Numbered from the stretch's first letter, positions 9,228 to 20,985 are shown. The stretch is DNA of 64,000 nt from Paroedura picta (GCF_049243985.1 NC_135371.1:3869501-3933500), one strand, 5' to 3'. Notes: generated by a model from the sequence alone, not told the origin. Translations and numbers: made by a program.

Positions 9228-10217
9228 CTGATAGAATAAAAAGAGAGATCCTGTTAGCACCTGGGAGGACATCTATGTGGCTGTCATAGGAAAGGACTGA
9301 CGGCCCTTTGGCCTAGTTCAGCTTGGCTGATCTTAAGCACCACCACCTTCCTGTCCCCACAATCCTTTGTGGTAGGTGGGCTGCGAGAGCTTTGAGATGA
9401 CTACTCTGGGAGAACAGCTCTATCAGAACTGTGACTGGCCCAAGGTCACCCTACTGGCTGAGCCAGATTAGAGGCCTCTGCTCTCAACAGATACATAAAA
9501 TTGGCTCTCTGGCAAGAGAGATATGAGGATCTGGCCCCGTGCATCTAACTCCAAGTAGTTCATGCATTAAATAAATATTAGCTTTGAGTTATTTAAAGCA
9601 GAAGCACAAAAGAATCAGCCAAAAGACACATTGGTCTGTCCCGAAAGTAATTATTCTAAAAGAGCTTCCCAGGAAAAAAAAATGGTCCTAACACACCCCA
9701 GATTCAAGATCAGGAGGTGCAACTGTTTCAAGATTAGGAGGAGGCAAGGGCCCTCCTGGGGCTGATATTTTTTCTATATTCTGTTTCTGTATACTTTTAT
9801 ATAGATGGCATTAATATTTAGGGTAACTGCAAAGATTTTAAAAGAATTTGAATTGAAGAATTTAAGAGCTGCAAAAGTTATGATAAAGTGGGCAACTCTG
9901 GCCTCAGTTGCCCCTGGGCAAGAGCATACCCAGGAAGCTGCCTTCGGCTGGATCCAACCCCTGGTTCCTTGGAGTCAGTCTCGCCTCCTCAGTCCACCAT
10001 CGGATCCCTAGGGTCAACGCCTACCTGACCCTTTTAACTGGAGAAGATGGGGATTGAACCTGCAGCCTTCTGCATGCCAGGAACAGGCACTGCCAGGGAG
10101 TAGGAGCCCCTCCACAAATACGGGGACTAACTTCAAAATGGAGTATTCCTGTTCCTATTCAATATATTGACTCATGTCTCACCAGAATGGCAGCAATTTG
10201 CACCTTTGAAAACTTAC
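9228..10217. other. Intron 4 of unit 2, with a truncated Sauria-type SINE
   Basis: 9350-9500 is a minus-oriented, truncated tRNA-SINE (TTTGAGATGACTACTCTGGG, then GTGACTGGCCCAAGGTCAC). The remainder shows no exon. It is shorter than intron 4 of units 3, 5 and 6. Confidence 0.5.
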
Positions 10218-10344
10218 CCAGAAAGGCCACGCTTTCATAGTTCTCCAGCATGACTTCCCAGTGCAGAGCTCTTTGGCACGGATCCAGCAGGGCCCATTCT
10301 GCCTCGGTGAAGGAGACAGACACATCCCCAAAGGAGAAGGGAGG
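10218..10344 (-). CDS. Unit 2 KRAB A-box exon
   Basis: Exactly 127 bp, the usual size of a KRAB-A exon. The acceptor is CCTTTCAG and the donor is GG before GTAAGT. It reads [17 protein letters not shown] and continues to [12 protein letters not shown] plus one base, so phase 0 in and phase 1 out. The residues known to matter for KRAB repression through TRIM28 are present: DV, EW and MLEN. No KRAB-B box is visible downstream. The last base joins the zinc-finger exon as G plus TG (Val) in frame. Relative to units 3, 5 and 6 it has Cys for Gly in LLDPCQRAL, Trp for Arg in LHWEVM, and Thr for Ser in FTEAEW. The likely role is transcriptional silencing at the sites chosen by the fingers. Confidence 0.88.
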
Positions 10345-11489
10345 CTGAAAGGAAAAGCAGATTTCCCTGCACACCAGGCAGAGATGGCACAAGGGGAGGG
10401 AAGGAAGAGGATGCTGGCTTGGCAAGGGCAAAGGGAACAGCATTCAGAGGGTCTCTCCCCCGGACCCTCGTACAGATGCAGGCGTAAGGGGCCCCCTGAG
10501 AAAGGAGGCTGGGCCCAGCCTGTCTCCTGCTCGTCCCTCCTACCTGGGCTGGATGAGATGCAGCCCTTTCCTCATTTCGGAACAGATGACAGCTCAGTAG
10601 GAAGTCTCCACTGCCTGGTTGTGAGACAAAGGAAGAAGGAAGGGGGTTTGCTTGTTCGTTCCCGGCCTCAACCCCCCCCCCCTTCCCAGAGTTGTGAAAC
10701 CTTCCCCACTCTGTACACTCAACCCAATTTTGATGGCCTTTTACTCCATTCTGGGAGAGGCAGAAGAGAAGCACCGGATGCTTTTGGGCTTGAAGGGATT
10801 ATAAAGGTTTCCAACGTATTTTTATGAGATCTCTGTCTGGTCTGGGGAGAGGGAAAGCAGGGGCTGAAACGCACGCTACCTGGCATGTCGCCATCCCATC
10901 CAACCCAGATGTGATAGGAGCACATCTGGAGCCTTGAGAGCAATAGGAATGAGTTTTCAGGGTGTCTCCTGGCATGGTAACGTCACAACCAGAGGCAACA
11001 TCAAGATGGCACCACACCAAGCCCCCCCCTAAACCCCTCCCAAGGCTCCCCAACACCAAGGGTTGTTGGGCTGTAACAGCATCCATCTCCCCACAAAGGC
11101 CTGTCAGCTGCCCTTATAAGCCTGGGCACAGAAGTCACTTTTTTCCATCAGGACTGGGCCCGAGACACCGGCCTTCCGAGCTCGGCTGCCCCAGAAGGCA
11201 GAGCCTCCCAGACTGAATAAGTATGCTCAGTTGGTTGACCTCCTCTCTTTTGGGCCACCTCTCATGGAAGGAAGGTGAGAGAGGAATGTGTTAATTAATT
11301 GGGGAGGGGGGAGTACCCTCCATGAACATGTCTAATTTCCTTTCACAGACATCACAGTTAGTCAACACAGAGTGTCTGCCACAAATCAACTCTCCCTGAC
11401 CTGGACTCTCTGCCCACCGTTCAGGTCCCCTGTGGAGAAAAGGGCTCCTTTGGGACAGTGGCCTCGTGGCCACTTACAGGCCTCTATAC
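10345..11489. other. Intron 3 of unit 2, part without features
   Basis: Contains a C-run near 10670, a TTAATTAATT spot at 11291-11300 and otherwise unrecognised sequence that is conserved in units 3, 5 and 6. Confidence 0.4.
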
Positions 11490-11935
11490 TCCTTTGCCCT
11501 CCCCAGGCTCCAGCCAGGAGTTGGCAACCATCTGACTGGGAGCAAGATGGGCGGAAACCTTGGGGGGGCTGAGGGGCTTGACCCCACTCCTCGAGTTTGG
11601 CCAGGGTTCAGCCCCTTCCCCCCACAAACAGTGCCAAGTCCAATTGACAAGAGTCATCAGAGGGACTTGGGTGCAAGGGCCGCTGGGGCACAGGACTGCC
11701 CTACTCTACTGCTGTCCCCATAGGCAGAAGCAGAAGGACTCCCACCCTGCAGGAAATAAAGCCCTCCCTGTCTGCCACAGCTCCACCCCGGAGGAAACCA
11801 GGAAAAGGCGTTCGTTTTGGACTGTGTGGCCCAGGTGGTTGGTTTGAGTATGGAGAGAGAAGCAGCTTCCCACCAGCCGGAAGAAACACATCATCAGCGG
11901 CTGTGACAAAATGGGCATATTGCAATCTTAGAAGA
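11490..11935 (+). repeat. R270 with its extended left part, intron 3 of unit 2
   Basis: From CAGGAGTTGGCAACCATCTG through CCACAAACAGTGCCAAG to the R270 block (11655-11935). The left part is a diverged copy of the outer edge of the CpG islands, where CAGGAGTTGGCACCCGCTG occurs. A promoter-edge segment has therefore been copied into the intron. Confidence 0.55.
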
Positions 11936-12025
11936 AGCAATATTCCGTTCTTTTCCTGACCTGAACTCTCTCCCCATCGAATTCACAGTGTGCCCTGACT
12001 GCATCCAGGCACGAGGAGTCCTTAC

Positions 12026-12209
12026 CACAGGAGAGGGCAACTTGGTCATGGTCCATGGCCTCAGCCCCCTGCCCTGGCTCCAAGCAAGTTCTTTGTAACT
12101 CAGGAAAGGTACCTTCTGCCTTCACAGCCTCCACCTTCGGCCCTTCCTCAGAAGGAGCTCCTTGCACCTCAGGGATTGTCACTTCCACCTTCACGGATAG
12201 TCCCGACAT
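12026..12209 (-). CDS. Unit 2 linker exon
   Basis: 184 bp: acceptor CTTTCAG, then MSGLSVKVEVTIPEVQG and 61 codons plus one base to donor GTAAGG. Phase 0 in, phase 1 out, so it fits SCAN on one side and the zinc-finger exon directly on the other. Joining it to the KRAB exon by this donor would shift the frame. A second donor (GTTCAG before GTCAGG at 11961) would extend the exon to 249 bp, phase 0, and would allow SCAN-linker-KRAB-ZNF; that longer frame is open here, unlike in units 3, 5 and 6. It encodes an acidic spacer with no named domain. Confidence 0.65.
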
Positions 12210-12429
12210 CTGAAAGGCAGCGAGGGAGAGAGTCATTGGGGTCATCGGGAAAGGTTTGAGCTTCTGGACCATGGTCATGCGACCTTGATGAGGCTCTTCT
12301 ATTGGGAAATGCTTTGCACCTTACAAAGGTAGGGGGAATGTCTTTGCAAAGAGCCTTGCACCCCTGGTTAGGAAGGCTAAGTCCAATGGAGGAGTCAGAC
12401 ATACCTTCCAAGCCTACTTTGATTGTGAT

Positions 12430-12805
12430 AAGTGTAGAAGGCAACACTGCAGATATAAAGGGAATGGCACAGGTGCAGGGAACTATTAACTTACAGGAAA
12501 GTTCAAAAACAGGGATTACGATGTCTCGACACTCATGTACAGAGCATGGGAAACAAGCAGGAAGAACTCATTGTCCTAATAAAAGACGGGGACTATGACC
12601 CAATACGTATTACAGAAATCTGGCGGGATAATACTCACCTCTGGAATATTAGGACTGAGGGGTACAACTTATTTAAAAGACATAGACATAAAGAATATGG
12701 GAGGAGACGCATTATATGTTAGCAATGCATATATGTGTGAGGAAATAGCCATGCCTGAGAGTTCAGCTGAGAGTCTTTGGTTTAAAAATAAAAGAAGAAG
12801 GAAAT
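12430..12805 (+). repeat. CR1-clade LINE endonuclease fragment
   Basis: Plus-strand frame reads MGNKQEELIVLIKDGDYD, then ITEIW, GYNLFK, GGDALYVSNAY and ESLWFK, the N-terminal endonuclease of CR1 ORF2. It is longer than the unit 1 copy by about 180 bp on the 5' side. Confidence 0.7.
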
Positions 12806-13367
12806 AATCGTGGTTTTATGGTGGGGGTCTGCTATAGTGCAGTCCCAAGGGCCGGCAAGATGGAGCTCTTCGCCCAGGCATTTGGATTGGGGCCAGTGAA
12901 ACTGGTAACTTCTACTCCCCCCCCCCCGAAAATCACCCCAGGTTACAGTCAAGTTCTGGGGGACCTAAAGGAAGATGATACATACCCATTTGTGAATGTG
13001 TTGATACTCTTCCTGTTTTAATATGTATGTAAATGTTTACCCTTTACATTAATTTTAACGGAATGGCTTTTAAATTGTATTGCTGCACTTTGTATGAGGT
13101 ACATCGCCATTAGCCGGCCTGCAAGGACTGCAGTATAGGGGAAGAGGAGGAGGAGAAGCAGCAGCAGGGGTGGCTGCTAGGTAGAAATTATGAAATATGT
13201 AACATGGAATATGTAGTAATGTTGAAATTTAAAAACAGAGTTGTACAAAAGGCTGTTAAATACCCCCTTTGATGACCGTCACCTGGATATGGGTCTGGCA
13301 GGGAAACCTTAGGATAAGGCCAAATTTTCTTGCTTGAATTGGACATTCCTGGACAAAAACCCCTCAC
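12806..13367. other. Intron 2 of unit 2, no gene seen
   Basis: Near copy of 1086-1659, with a shorter C-run at 12917-12927. I see no exon. Confidence 0.5.
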
Positions 13368-13811
13368 CTGTTTGGCCTGCCTCTTCTCTGCCTGACTCAG
13401 GAGGAAGCTTTCGGCCAGGGCCACTGCCTGGGAGCTGCTCTCCGGCCCGCATCTTCTGACCCAGCTCTCCATATCCGGGGGCAGGAGGGCCAGGAACTGC
13501 TCCAGGATCACCAGGTCCAGGATCTGCTGCTTGGTGTGCCTCTCTGGCTCCAGCCAGTGGTTGCAGAGTCTGTGGAGCCGGCTGCAAACCTCTCGGGGCC
13601 CATCGGCCTCTTGATAGCGGAAGTGCCGGAAGCGTCTGCGATATTCCTCTGAGCTCACAGTGGCCGAATGCAGGATCCCTGGCACAGCTCTTTCCCAGAA
13701 TTCAACCCCACTCCCAGCTTGGATGGGACAAGGGCTTTTGCTTGCTGTCTGGCCAATCCCAGGTCCTCCTGGGTCCTCTTCTGCCATCTCCTTCCCCTTC
13801 TCTTGGGCCAT
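13368..13811 (-). CDS. Unit 2 SCAN-domain exon
   Basis: ATG at 13811 ([16 protein letters not shown]), with the family-conserved second Met 24 bp further on. The N-terminal segment has [17 protein letters not shown], then the complete SCAN domain from [16 protein letters not shown] through [15 protein letters not shown] to [11 protein letters not shown]. It ends after AKQ in phase 0 at GTGAGG. It differs from unit 1 by a handful of bases, for example Arg to His in LCNxW and Gly to Ser in AEGF/AESF. SCAN domains form homo- and heterodimers, so products of this array could pair with one another. Its neighbours are the promoter at about 15-16 kb and the linker exon. Confidence 0.88.
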
Positions 13812-14164
13812 CTCAGACTATGAAAAGATCCCTTTATTTCTTTGGCTGTAAATCGAGGATTCTCTTTGGGGGAGAGGGACAGACAGAGGCAGAGAATTTT
13901 ATAAAAGGAATTAAAAAAAAAAAGATCACTGAATATCACAAAGCTTTACACGCTCAGGAGACGACTTAGAATTTCCCTGGTGGATCAGAACAAAATTGCT
14001 TCTTATGGTTTGTCATTTTTGCCATACAAACTGAGCTCTTCTGAGTATGCTTCTTTGGTTCTTAGGGAAGTTGAATGTCTCTGTTTCTTTAAGGCAGCCT
14101 TTCTCAACTTGTTTACTTTTGAGAAACCCCAGAAATGGCAATATTGTGCAGAATATGATTGCTG

Positions 14165-14490
14165 GTTGAGGCCAGATAAGATTCAAGGTTTTGGAACTGA
14201 TCTTCAAAGCCATCCTAGGCTTTGGCCCTACCTATCTGAGGGACCGCTTATCTCCTTATGCCCCCCACAAGGCTCTTCGCTCTGCAGGTGTTAATCTGTT
14301 TGGGGCCCCTGGCCCTAAAGAAGTATGCCTGCCCTCGACTCCGGCCGGGCCTTTTCGGTCCTGGCCCTGACCTGGTGGAACAAGCTCTCGGGAGAGCTGA
14401 GGGCCGTGACAGAGCTATCAAAGTTCTGCAGGGCCTACAAAACAGAGCTCTTCCGCCAGGTCCATCACTGGCGATTTTGGATCGATTAAC
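14165..14490 (+). repeat. CR1/L2-clade LINE 3' tail fragment
   Basis: Same insertion as at 2440-2765. It keeps slightly more sequence: TTTTGGAACTGATCTTCAAA is present here and missing in unit 1. Confidence 0.6.
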
Positions 14491-14569
14491 CCACACAGGA
14501 AAACCTTCCAGGGCCATGAAGAAACCCCAGGTTTCCACGAAAACTTGGTTAAATAAGCCTGCTTTAAGG

Positions 14570-14669
14570 CAGGGGTAGTCAACCTGTGGTCCTCCAGATG
14601 TTCATGGACTACAATTCCCACGAGTTGTAGCCCATAAACATCTGGAGGACCACAGGTTGACTACCTCTG
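14570..14669. mobile_element. Palindromic hAT-type MITE
   Basis: The duplicated partner of the copy at 2849-2948, with the same CTTTAAGG target duplication (14562-14569 and 14670-14677). This is one insertion that was then duplicated. Confidence 0.85.
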
Positions 14670-14959
14670 CTTTAAGGGATATTACAAGCTTAGCCTCTCG
14701 TGACATTGGTTCAGCCTGTCCCTTCTGGGAATTGTTTTCTGGGCCTCCAAACTACCGAAATTTGAGCTTTGCGTTCTTGCCGGCAGCCCCCTTGGCAGGA
14801 CCTGAACTCAGGCCTCCTGTGACAGTGCTGTTGTGTTTCTCCCTGTTGTGCTGCTGGAAGGGTGTGTGTTTTTGTGTGGTGGTGTCTGTCCCTCACTCGC
14901 CTGCCAGAAGGATGCTGTTCCTCCCTCCCAAACCCCTGGGCGGGAGGGAGAATTCTGTT

Positions 14960-16030
14960 GGGGCTGCCTCTGCCAAGCGAGCGGAGGGTTCAGGAGGAGG
15001 AAGAAGAAGAGCAGCTGAGTTTTGGGGCCGCGCTTCTCACTACCTGAAGGCGCCTCGAGGTGGTTTACCATGGCCTTCCCTTCCTCTCCCCACAGCAGGC
15101 ACCCTGCGAGGGAGGCGAGACTGGGAGGACTGTGGGGAAACCAGAGTGGGGGATCGAACCCGCTTCTCCAGAAGCAGACCACGCGGGCTCTCAAGCTGGC
15201 CGGGGCAACGGGGCTGGAACCCCCATCTCCTCTCCCTGGGCCTCCGCTTGGCAAAACACTGCTGGGGAGGGAGGGAGGGAGGGGGGTCTCTGGTGCGCTT
15301 GCGCGGCTGACCCCGCGATCCCCACAGAGAGACCCCTGCCCGCGTCCCATTGGCCCCTCCCGGCCTCCTGCCTCATGGGAGGAGGCGTGGCCAGACCAGC
15401 ATGCCCCGCCCCTCTCGGCCTGTCCCGTCCAACCACCCTGCGAGGCAGGCCAGGCGGACAGGGGTGGGGTTTTCGCCCGCGCCCTGCAAGGCTTCTCTCC
15501 ACTGGTCCCTTCTGGCCCCTCCCCGCCTCCCCCGTCGCTCGGGCCCCCGAGACCCTCTTTCCAGCCCCCCCTCCCCTCCCCTCCCCTCCCCTCCCCTCCG
15601 CCTTACCTTCCTGGCAAGCCCCCTCCCCCCCCGGTCCCCCGGCCAGACGCCGTCCTGCCCCGCCGGAAGCGGAAGTGCCCCCTGGGCGGAAGAGCCGCTC
15701 TTGCACGCCGCTCGCTCCCCTTAACCCTGTCCGCGCCGGACCCCCAGGCACCCGGCCGCCCCCGCCCCCCGCCCCATGGCTCTCCTCGGGAGGGAGGGCG
15801 GGCAGGAGGCCTCCCTGCGGGGCGGGTGTGCGGGCGGAGGGCTCCCTCCCCCGGGACGGAGGGCTGGTCCGCCTCCCTGGCCCGGAGCGCGAAGGAAGGA
15901 AGGAGCCCGGAGACCTCCCGCCCTCGCAGCTCCCCCGCGGGAAGGGGGACTCTTGGCCTCCCGACGTCGCCAGGGCTTCTCCCGCCAGGAGTTGGCACCC
16001 GCTGACTGGGAGCAACGTGGGGGGGGACGT
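14960..16030 (-). promoter_or_regulatory. CpG-island promoter and noncoding exon 1, unit 2
   Basis: Same layout as unit 1. The exon-1 donor GTAAGGCGG on the minus strand puts the exon end at 15607, and the ETS pair CCGGAAGCGGAAGTG lies at about 15662-15676. Relative to unit 1 it has a shorter GGGA run and lacks a few GGGAGGGA repeats near 15790. It probably drives the intact unit 2 gene. Confidence 0.65.
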
Positions 16031-16034
16031 TATT

Positions 16035-16325
16035 GGGGTTGTTCTTATTGGATTTCTAACCCGCCACTCCCCTGAGGCTCCCCTGTGGCAACACGTAAAA
16101 CCCCCATAAGCCCCCGAATACACAAAACACCTAAGAACAATCCCCCCCCCACCCCACCTATCTGGGAAACCAGCGGTCGCTGCTGATGTATTTTATTTAT
16201 TTTATTTATAATTGGATTTATATACCGCCGTTTGCCCAAAGGTCTCACGGCGGTTCACAATAAAATATAAAATCAAAGTAAAATCACATAAAACCCCATA
16301 AATACCCCATTATTGCAATAAAAGA
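16035..16325. repeat. Squamate-type 'tatataccgcc' repeat
   Basis: Copy of 4330-4615, with TTTTATTTATTTTATTTATA in place of the shorter T/A run in unit 1. Confidence 0.5.
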
Positions 16326-16439
16326 TGGCATTCTATTCTCTAACTTTCCCCGCTTGTTCAGAGGGAGGTCGGGCGTTAATCCTGCAAGAGAGAGAGGAGA
16401 GAAAGGCTGGCCGATGGATGAGGGATCTTGGAGGGAACC

Positions 16440-16590
16440 CGGGCTCTGCCCCGGCCTCAACCCGAAGCCTGGCGGAAGAGCTCCGTTTTGCAGGCCCCGC
16501 GGAAGGATGTCAAATCCTGCAGGGCCCGCAGCTCCTCCTCCGGGAGCTCATTCCACCAGGCGGGGCCCAGGACCGAAAAGGCCTGGGGGG
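16440..16590 (-). repeat. CR1-clade LINE tail fragment (reverse)
   Basis: Copy of 4735-4875. Confidence 0.6.
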
Positions 16591-16634
16591 GGGGGTAGCT
16601 GAGGGGCTTGGCCCCCCCCTCAAACAGTGCCAAG

Positions 16635-18480
16635 TCAAATGGAGGGACTCGGGTGCAATGGCAGCTGAAGCACAAGCTGCCCTACCCCACTGCTGGCAAA
16701 AGCAGCCAAACTCCCACCCTGCAGGAAATAAAGCCCTCCATGTCTGCCACTGCTCCACCCCGGAGGAAACCCGGAAAAGGCGCCTGTTTAGTTTTTTTGT
16801 TTTTTTAATTATTTTTATTTTTATTTTCCAGAATTAAAGATAGTGAAATACATGCAATCTACATTGTTAGCACAGAAAAAAGAAGGGTTATGCTCTTCAC
16901 TTAATACATTTAGTTCCCCGTTTCAATCCCTTTTGTATTATTAGCCTAAATAGTTCAGGTAAGGGCCCCATTGTTCTGGAAAGGCCTCTTCTGTTCTTCC
17001 GTTAACTATTAGTGTCAGTTTAGCCATCTTGGCAAAGTCAGCTAGTTTATTCAGCCAATCTTCTATCGAGGGTAGTTCTTGCGTTTTCCATTTTTTGGCC
17101 AATTCTAGTCTTGCTGCCGTCGTCGCATAGAAGAAAAAACTGTGTATGGGTTGGGAGGCACTGCGGAGGAACACTTAATAACATAGCTTCAGCTTTCATA
17201 GGATATCTAAGACCCCACATTTTCTGCATAATAATATGTATTTTTGCCCAAAACTTATAAACTTTTTCACATCTCCACCACATATGAAAAAAAGAGCCTA
17301 CTTTATCATCACATTTCCAACATTTGTTATTACAATTTTTGGCAATTTTAGCGATCACTTTTGGTGTTACATACCATCTATAAAACATTTTATACCAATT
17401 TTCTTTAAGTATTTGACTATTAGTGTACTTTGGTATTCTAGACCATACTAACTCCCATTGTTCCATTGTCACATTAGTCTCAATATTTTGCATCCATTTG
17501 ATCATACATGGCTTAACCCGTTCCATTTCTGTCTCATACCTTAATAACAATTTATATATTTGGCCCTGTAAATGTGGTTTATCTTGGATTACTAAGTTTT
17601 TAAACTCTGGTATTGGAGCCTCTAGATTTAACGGTTGCTGAAACTCTGCTTTGAATCTAGATATTAGTTGGTTGTACTCTAACCATTGAATTTCTACTCC
17701 TTCTTTCTTTATTGTTTGTATATCCTTGAACTTGCCGGTCTTTGATATTAAGTCTTTGTACTGGAGACAAGTCAACCTTTTCTGTTGAGCTTTCCCAAAG
17801 TATGCCTCAATTGGCGATTTCAATATTGATGGTGCTGGGGATAGTCTCTTATTATATCTTGACCATACATTCAAGAGCCCACTAGTCCAGGTGTTTGCTA
17901 CTGCTTTTTGTTTTTGTTTTCCTGCTGGCCATAGTCTTTCATGGAAACTGTTACCCATGGTTTTTCTTTCAAATACCAATTCTCTTGAGTGCGGTTCCCG
18001 AATCCAGTCCACTATGTATGTAAGTGCTGCTGCGTCTTTGTATAGTTTTAGATTAGGAACACCTTGACCTCCTCTCTCCTTCACATCTTGAAGTATTTTA
18101 AAAGCAACTCTTGGCCTTTTTCCACTCCAGATAAATTTGTTGATCACTGATTGCCATTTTCTTAGCGTTTTCTCCTGGATCACTATTGGTAACATTTGGA
18201 ACAAAAAGTTAAATTTGGGCAACAAGTTCATCTTGACCGTGGCCATTCGAGCCGACCAGGACAGTTTTGACTCGTTCCATCTTTTGATATCCAGTTGCAT
18301 AGTCTTCCATAGTCTTTCATAGTTACCAGTGAAGAGTTCTTGGAAGTCTGAAAAGAGGCCTGTTTTGGACTGTGTGGCCCAGGTGGTTGGAGTATGATGA
18401 AAGAAGCAGCTGTCCCCACCATCCGGAAGAAACACATCAACAGCGGCTGTGACAAAATGGGCATGTTGCAATCTAAACAA
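16635..18480 (+). repeat. R270 copy split by an L1
   Basis: R270 runs 16635-16789 and resumes at 18351-18480. The L1 at 16790-18350 sits between, with the 15-bp duplication of R270 sequence on both sides. Confidence 0.6.
16790..18350 (-). mobile_element. 5'-truncated L1 (ORF2 C-terminal part)
   Basis: A 1,561-bp LINE-1 end. The minus strand encodes the end of ORF2p after the catalytic core: KRWNESKLSWSARMATVKM, then NKFIWSGKRPRVAFKILQ, then a cysteine-rich module NKCWKCDDKVGSFFHMWW. The T-rich left end (16790-16830) is the complement of an A-rich tail. Target duplication: AAAAGGCGCCTGTTT at 16775-16789, and AAAAGAGGCCTGTTT at 18351-18365 with two mismatches. A frame change near 17170 separates the last 77 codons. 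There is no promoter, endonuclease or catalytic domain, so it cannot move. Confidence 0.88.
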
Positions 18481-18569
18481 TGTGTGTTCTTGTTCATGTC
18501 TTGTGAATCTCAAAAATCTGAAGTTTAGTCTATGCAGCTGGCTTTCCAGGCAGGTGCCTGGAGGTTGTA

Positions 18570-18850
18570 GCCCTGATAAAGCTGTTCTGACAGAGCACTT
18601 CTACCCGGCCTCTCACATACCTCACAGTGTTGTTTCCCTCCTGGTAGGGAAAAGTGGCATATAAGACTTTGAGACTCCTGGTAGGGAAAAGTGGCATATA
18701 AGAACCAGGTCTTCTTCTAACAGAACTTAAAACAGTTCTGTAGGGCCTGCAGAATGGAGCTCTCCTGCCAGGCTCTTGGATCAAGACCTCCTGCAGCCCG
18801 GATCCATCCCTGCCAGGCAGGCCCACTGCCCCCCAGCTCATAGCCGCCTC
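18570..18850 (+). repeat. Sauria-SINE tail (doubled) and CR1 tail snippet
   Basis: Same arrangement as 5285-5560. Confidence 0.5.
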
Positions 18851-19429
18851 CTCCTCAATGGTTGGAATCTATTAATGTTTCAAAGTTACATTGCTGTTGC
18901 CTATTAACTAAAATGTGAGAGCAGCTCCCTTTCAGTCGCTGGCTTCAAATTACAGGGAGCTGATTCAGTTACTTGGGAATGTTTCTTCTGCGGAGAGAGG
19001 GAATCCCAGGCCACCATGACCAGGTCATCAACTGAGACGTAGCCCAATCCCTGGCAAGGGCCTCCTCACTGTGGACTGTATGATACGGCCGTTTCAGTAC
19101 CGTTGGTGGGGAGGTGTTTGGGGCTGGCAGCACTCCCATCTTCAAGAGAAACGACATCCAGAGGCGGCTTTGCCATTGCCTGTCTCCACGACACGACCCT
19201 GGTATCCCTTGCAGGTGTCCCAGTCAAAGATGGACCATGGCCAGCCCTACTTAGCTTCTGAGCTCTGACGAGGCCAGATTGGGCTATCCACCCAGCTCCT
19301 CAGAACAGCCAACTGGAGCTTCAGAATTGATTATGAGGAAGGCCAAGGGACAGAACATTGTTTTACTCTGGATGTCACTGTGGCTTGCATCTCAGTGCCC
19401 CAACCAACTGTACTACGGGCCCATCCCTT
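18851..19429. other. Spacer of unit 2, nothing recognised
   Basis: Paralogue of 5561-6119. I see no gene. Confidence 0.4.
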
Positions 19430-20110
19430 TCCATGGAGGCGCAGGTCACAAGAGTAGCGTGGCAGGCCTTCTACCACCTCCGCCAAGCCAAGCTAGCAGC
19501 AGTAGCAGTGCCCTGCTTGGCACCAGAACACGTAGCCACAGTGATCCATGCGATGGTCACCTCTCGACTGGACTTCTGCAACTCGCTGTACGCAGGTCTG
19601 CCCTTAGCCTTGATCCGGAAACTGCAATTGGTGCAGAACGCAGCGGCCAGGATTCTCACCACTGCACCGTGGAGATGTATTTATTTATTATATTTATATA
19701 CCGCCCTCCCCAGAGGCTTGGGGCGACTTACATAAGAACATAAGAGCAGTACATGATCTCACATCCAGCCTATACTTCAACAACTCAACTGGCTCCCAAT
19801 TGAATTCTGGATCAGGCTTAAGGTTTTGGTTCTTACCTTCAAGGCCATACGCGGTCTGGGCCCAGTGGACCTGAGAGACCGTCTCTCTGCCTAGACCCCC
19901 AAAAGAGCATCACGCTCCGCCACGGCCAACTGGCTGGTGATCCCTGGCCCCAAAGAAGCACGCCGTTCCTCAACGAGGGCCAGAGCTGCTTCTGTCCCGG
20001 CCCCACCTGGTGGAACAAGCTCCCTGAAGAGATCGGGGCACTGTCCAAACTCCCAGAATTCCACAGGGCCTGCAGAAGGGAGCTCCTCCACCAGGCATTT
20101 CAGGTCCAAA
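19430..20110 (+). repeat. CR1-clade LINE reverse-transcriptase 3' fragment
   Basis: Same insertion as 6120-6810, including the interrupting TATATACCGCCC piece. Keeps the SRLDFCNSLYAGLPL frame. Confidence 0.75.
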
Positions 20111-20399
20111 ATATTATATTAAGCAGACCAAAAAAAAAAAAGGGAAACAAAAGGCAAAGAGCAAAAGGGGTAGCCAGAAAGCAGCCCCGGTTCTTAAAGG
20201 CTAGAAAATAATTCATACACACAGGTATTAATTATACATGTTTCTTTTTTATATTTCGTTCAGCTTTTGAAGAAACCTGAGCACAGACTTCAACTCCACA
20301 GCATGAGCCCCTTTCCTGACGTCTTCTCACTGGATTTCTGAGGGGAATTGCGGGGCTGGAAGAGGTTCTCCACTGTGACTGGCCTCCATGAACATCGCC

Positions 20400-20723
20400 T
20401 TATAAACATCTGCTCATAATGGACAGGCAGCAATGCGTCTCTCTAGGTGGGACCACGGATTTCTTTGAAAGCAGGTGGTAGCCTAACAAGGGGGCCAGCC
20501 TCTTCTGTTCTGTTACCCAACGTCTCTCCTTAAACGCTTGTGAATTAAGGATGCCGGCCGGTGGCAGCAAGTGTTTCCTCCCAGTTGCACAGAGGCTGCA
20601 GATACGGGGAACCCTCAACTTGGCTATTTCCTCCCAGGATTCGGGAAAAGAAATGTCTTTGCCGGTTTTCATGTCAGAAAGAGTTAGATTGGCATGGCGA
20701 CTTTCACAGAGGAGAGGAACCAC
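20400..20723 (-). other. Conserved unrecognised 107-codon frame, copy 2
   Basis: Begins MVPLLCESRHANLTLSDMK. Differs from the unit 1 copy at about five residues and is fully open. Confidence 0.3.
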
Positions 20724-20784
20724 TGAAAAGTCCCTCCTGTGTTTAACTGCTTCATGAGCTTTTCTAGAAGACCCTCCGCTGCAG

Positions 20785-20985
20785 GTCCAGCATGGGTCAG
20801 AGGCTTAGAGTAGTGAACGCTCATTTAGAGAGTTGGGTTTGACTCCAAACTCCTCCACACGCAGCCAGCTGGAGAACTTTGGGCTAGTCACAGTTCAATC
20901 AGAGCGGTTCTCTGCAAGCTCTCTCATCCCCACCTGCCTCACAGGGTGTCTGTTGTGGGGCGAGGGAAGGAAAGGTATTTAAAAA
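20785..20985 (+). repeat. Sauria-type SINE, 5' part
   Basis: tRNA-derived head: GTTTGACTCCAAACTCCTCC, then GCAGCCAGCTGGAGAACTTT, GGGCTAGTCACAGTT and CACAGGGTGTCTGTTGTGGG. Absent from unit 1 at the matching place (about 7490), so it inserted after those spacers separated, or unit 1 lost it. Confidence 0.65.

Noticed and set aside
17047-18513. 488-codon frame beginning in R270 and running through the L1
   Set aside because: The first part is translation of host sequence upstream of a truncated L1; the start is an accident and the element lacks its N-terminal and catalytic parts.
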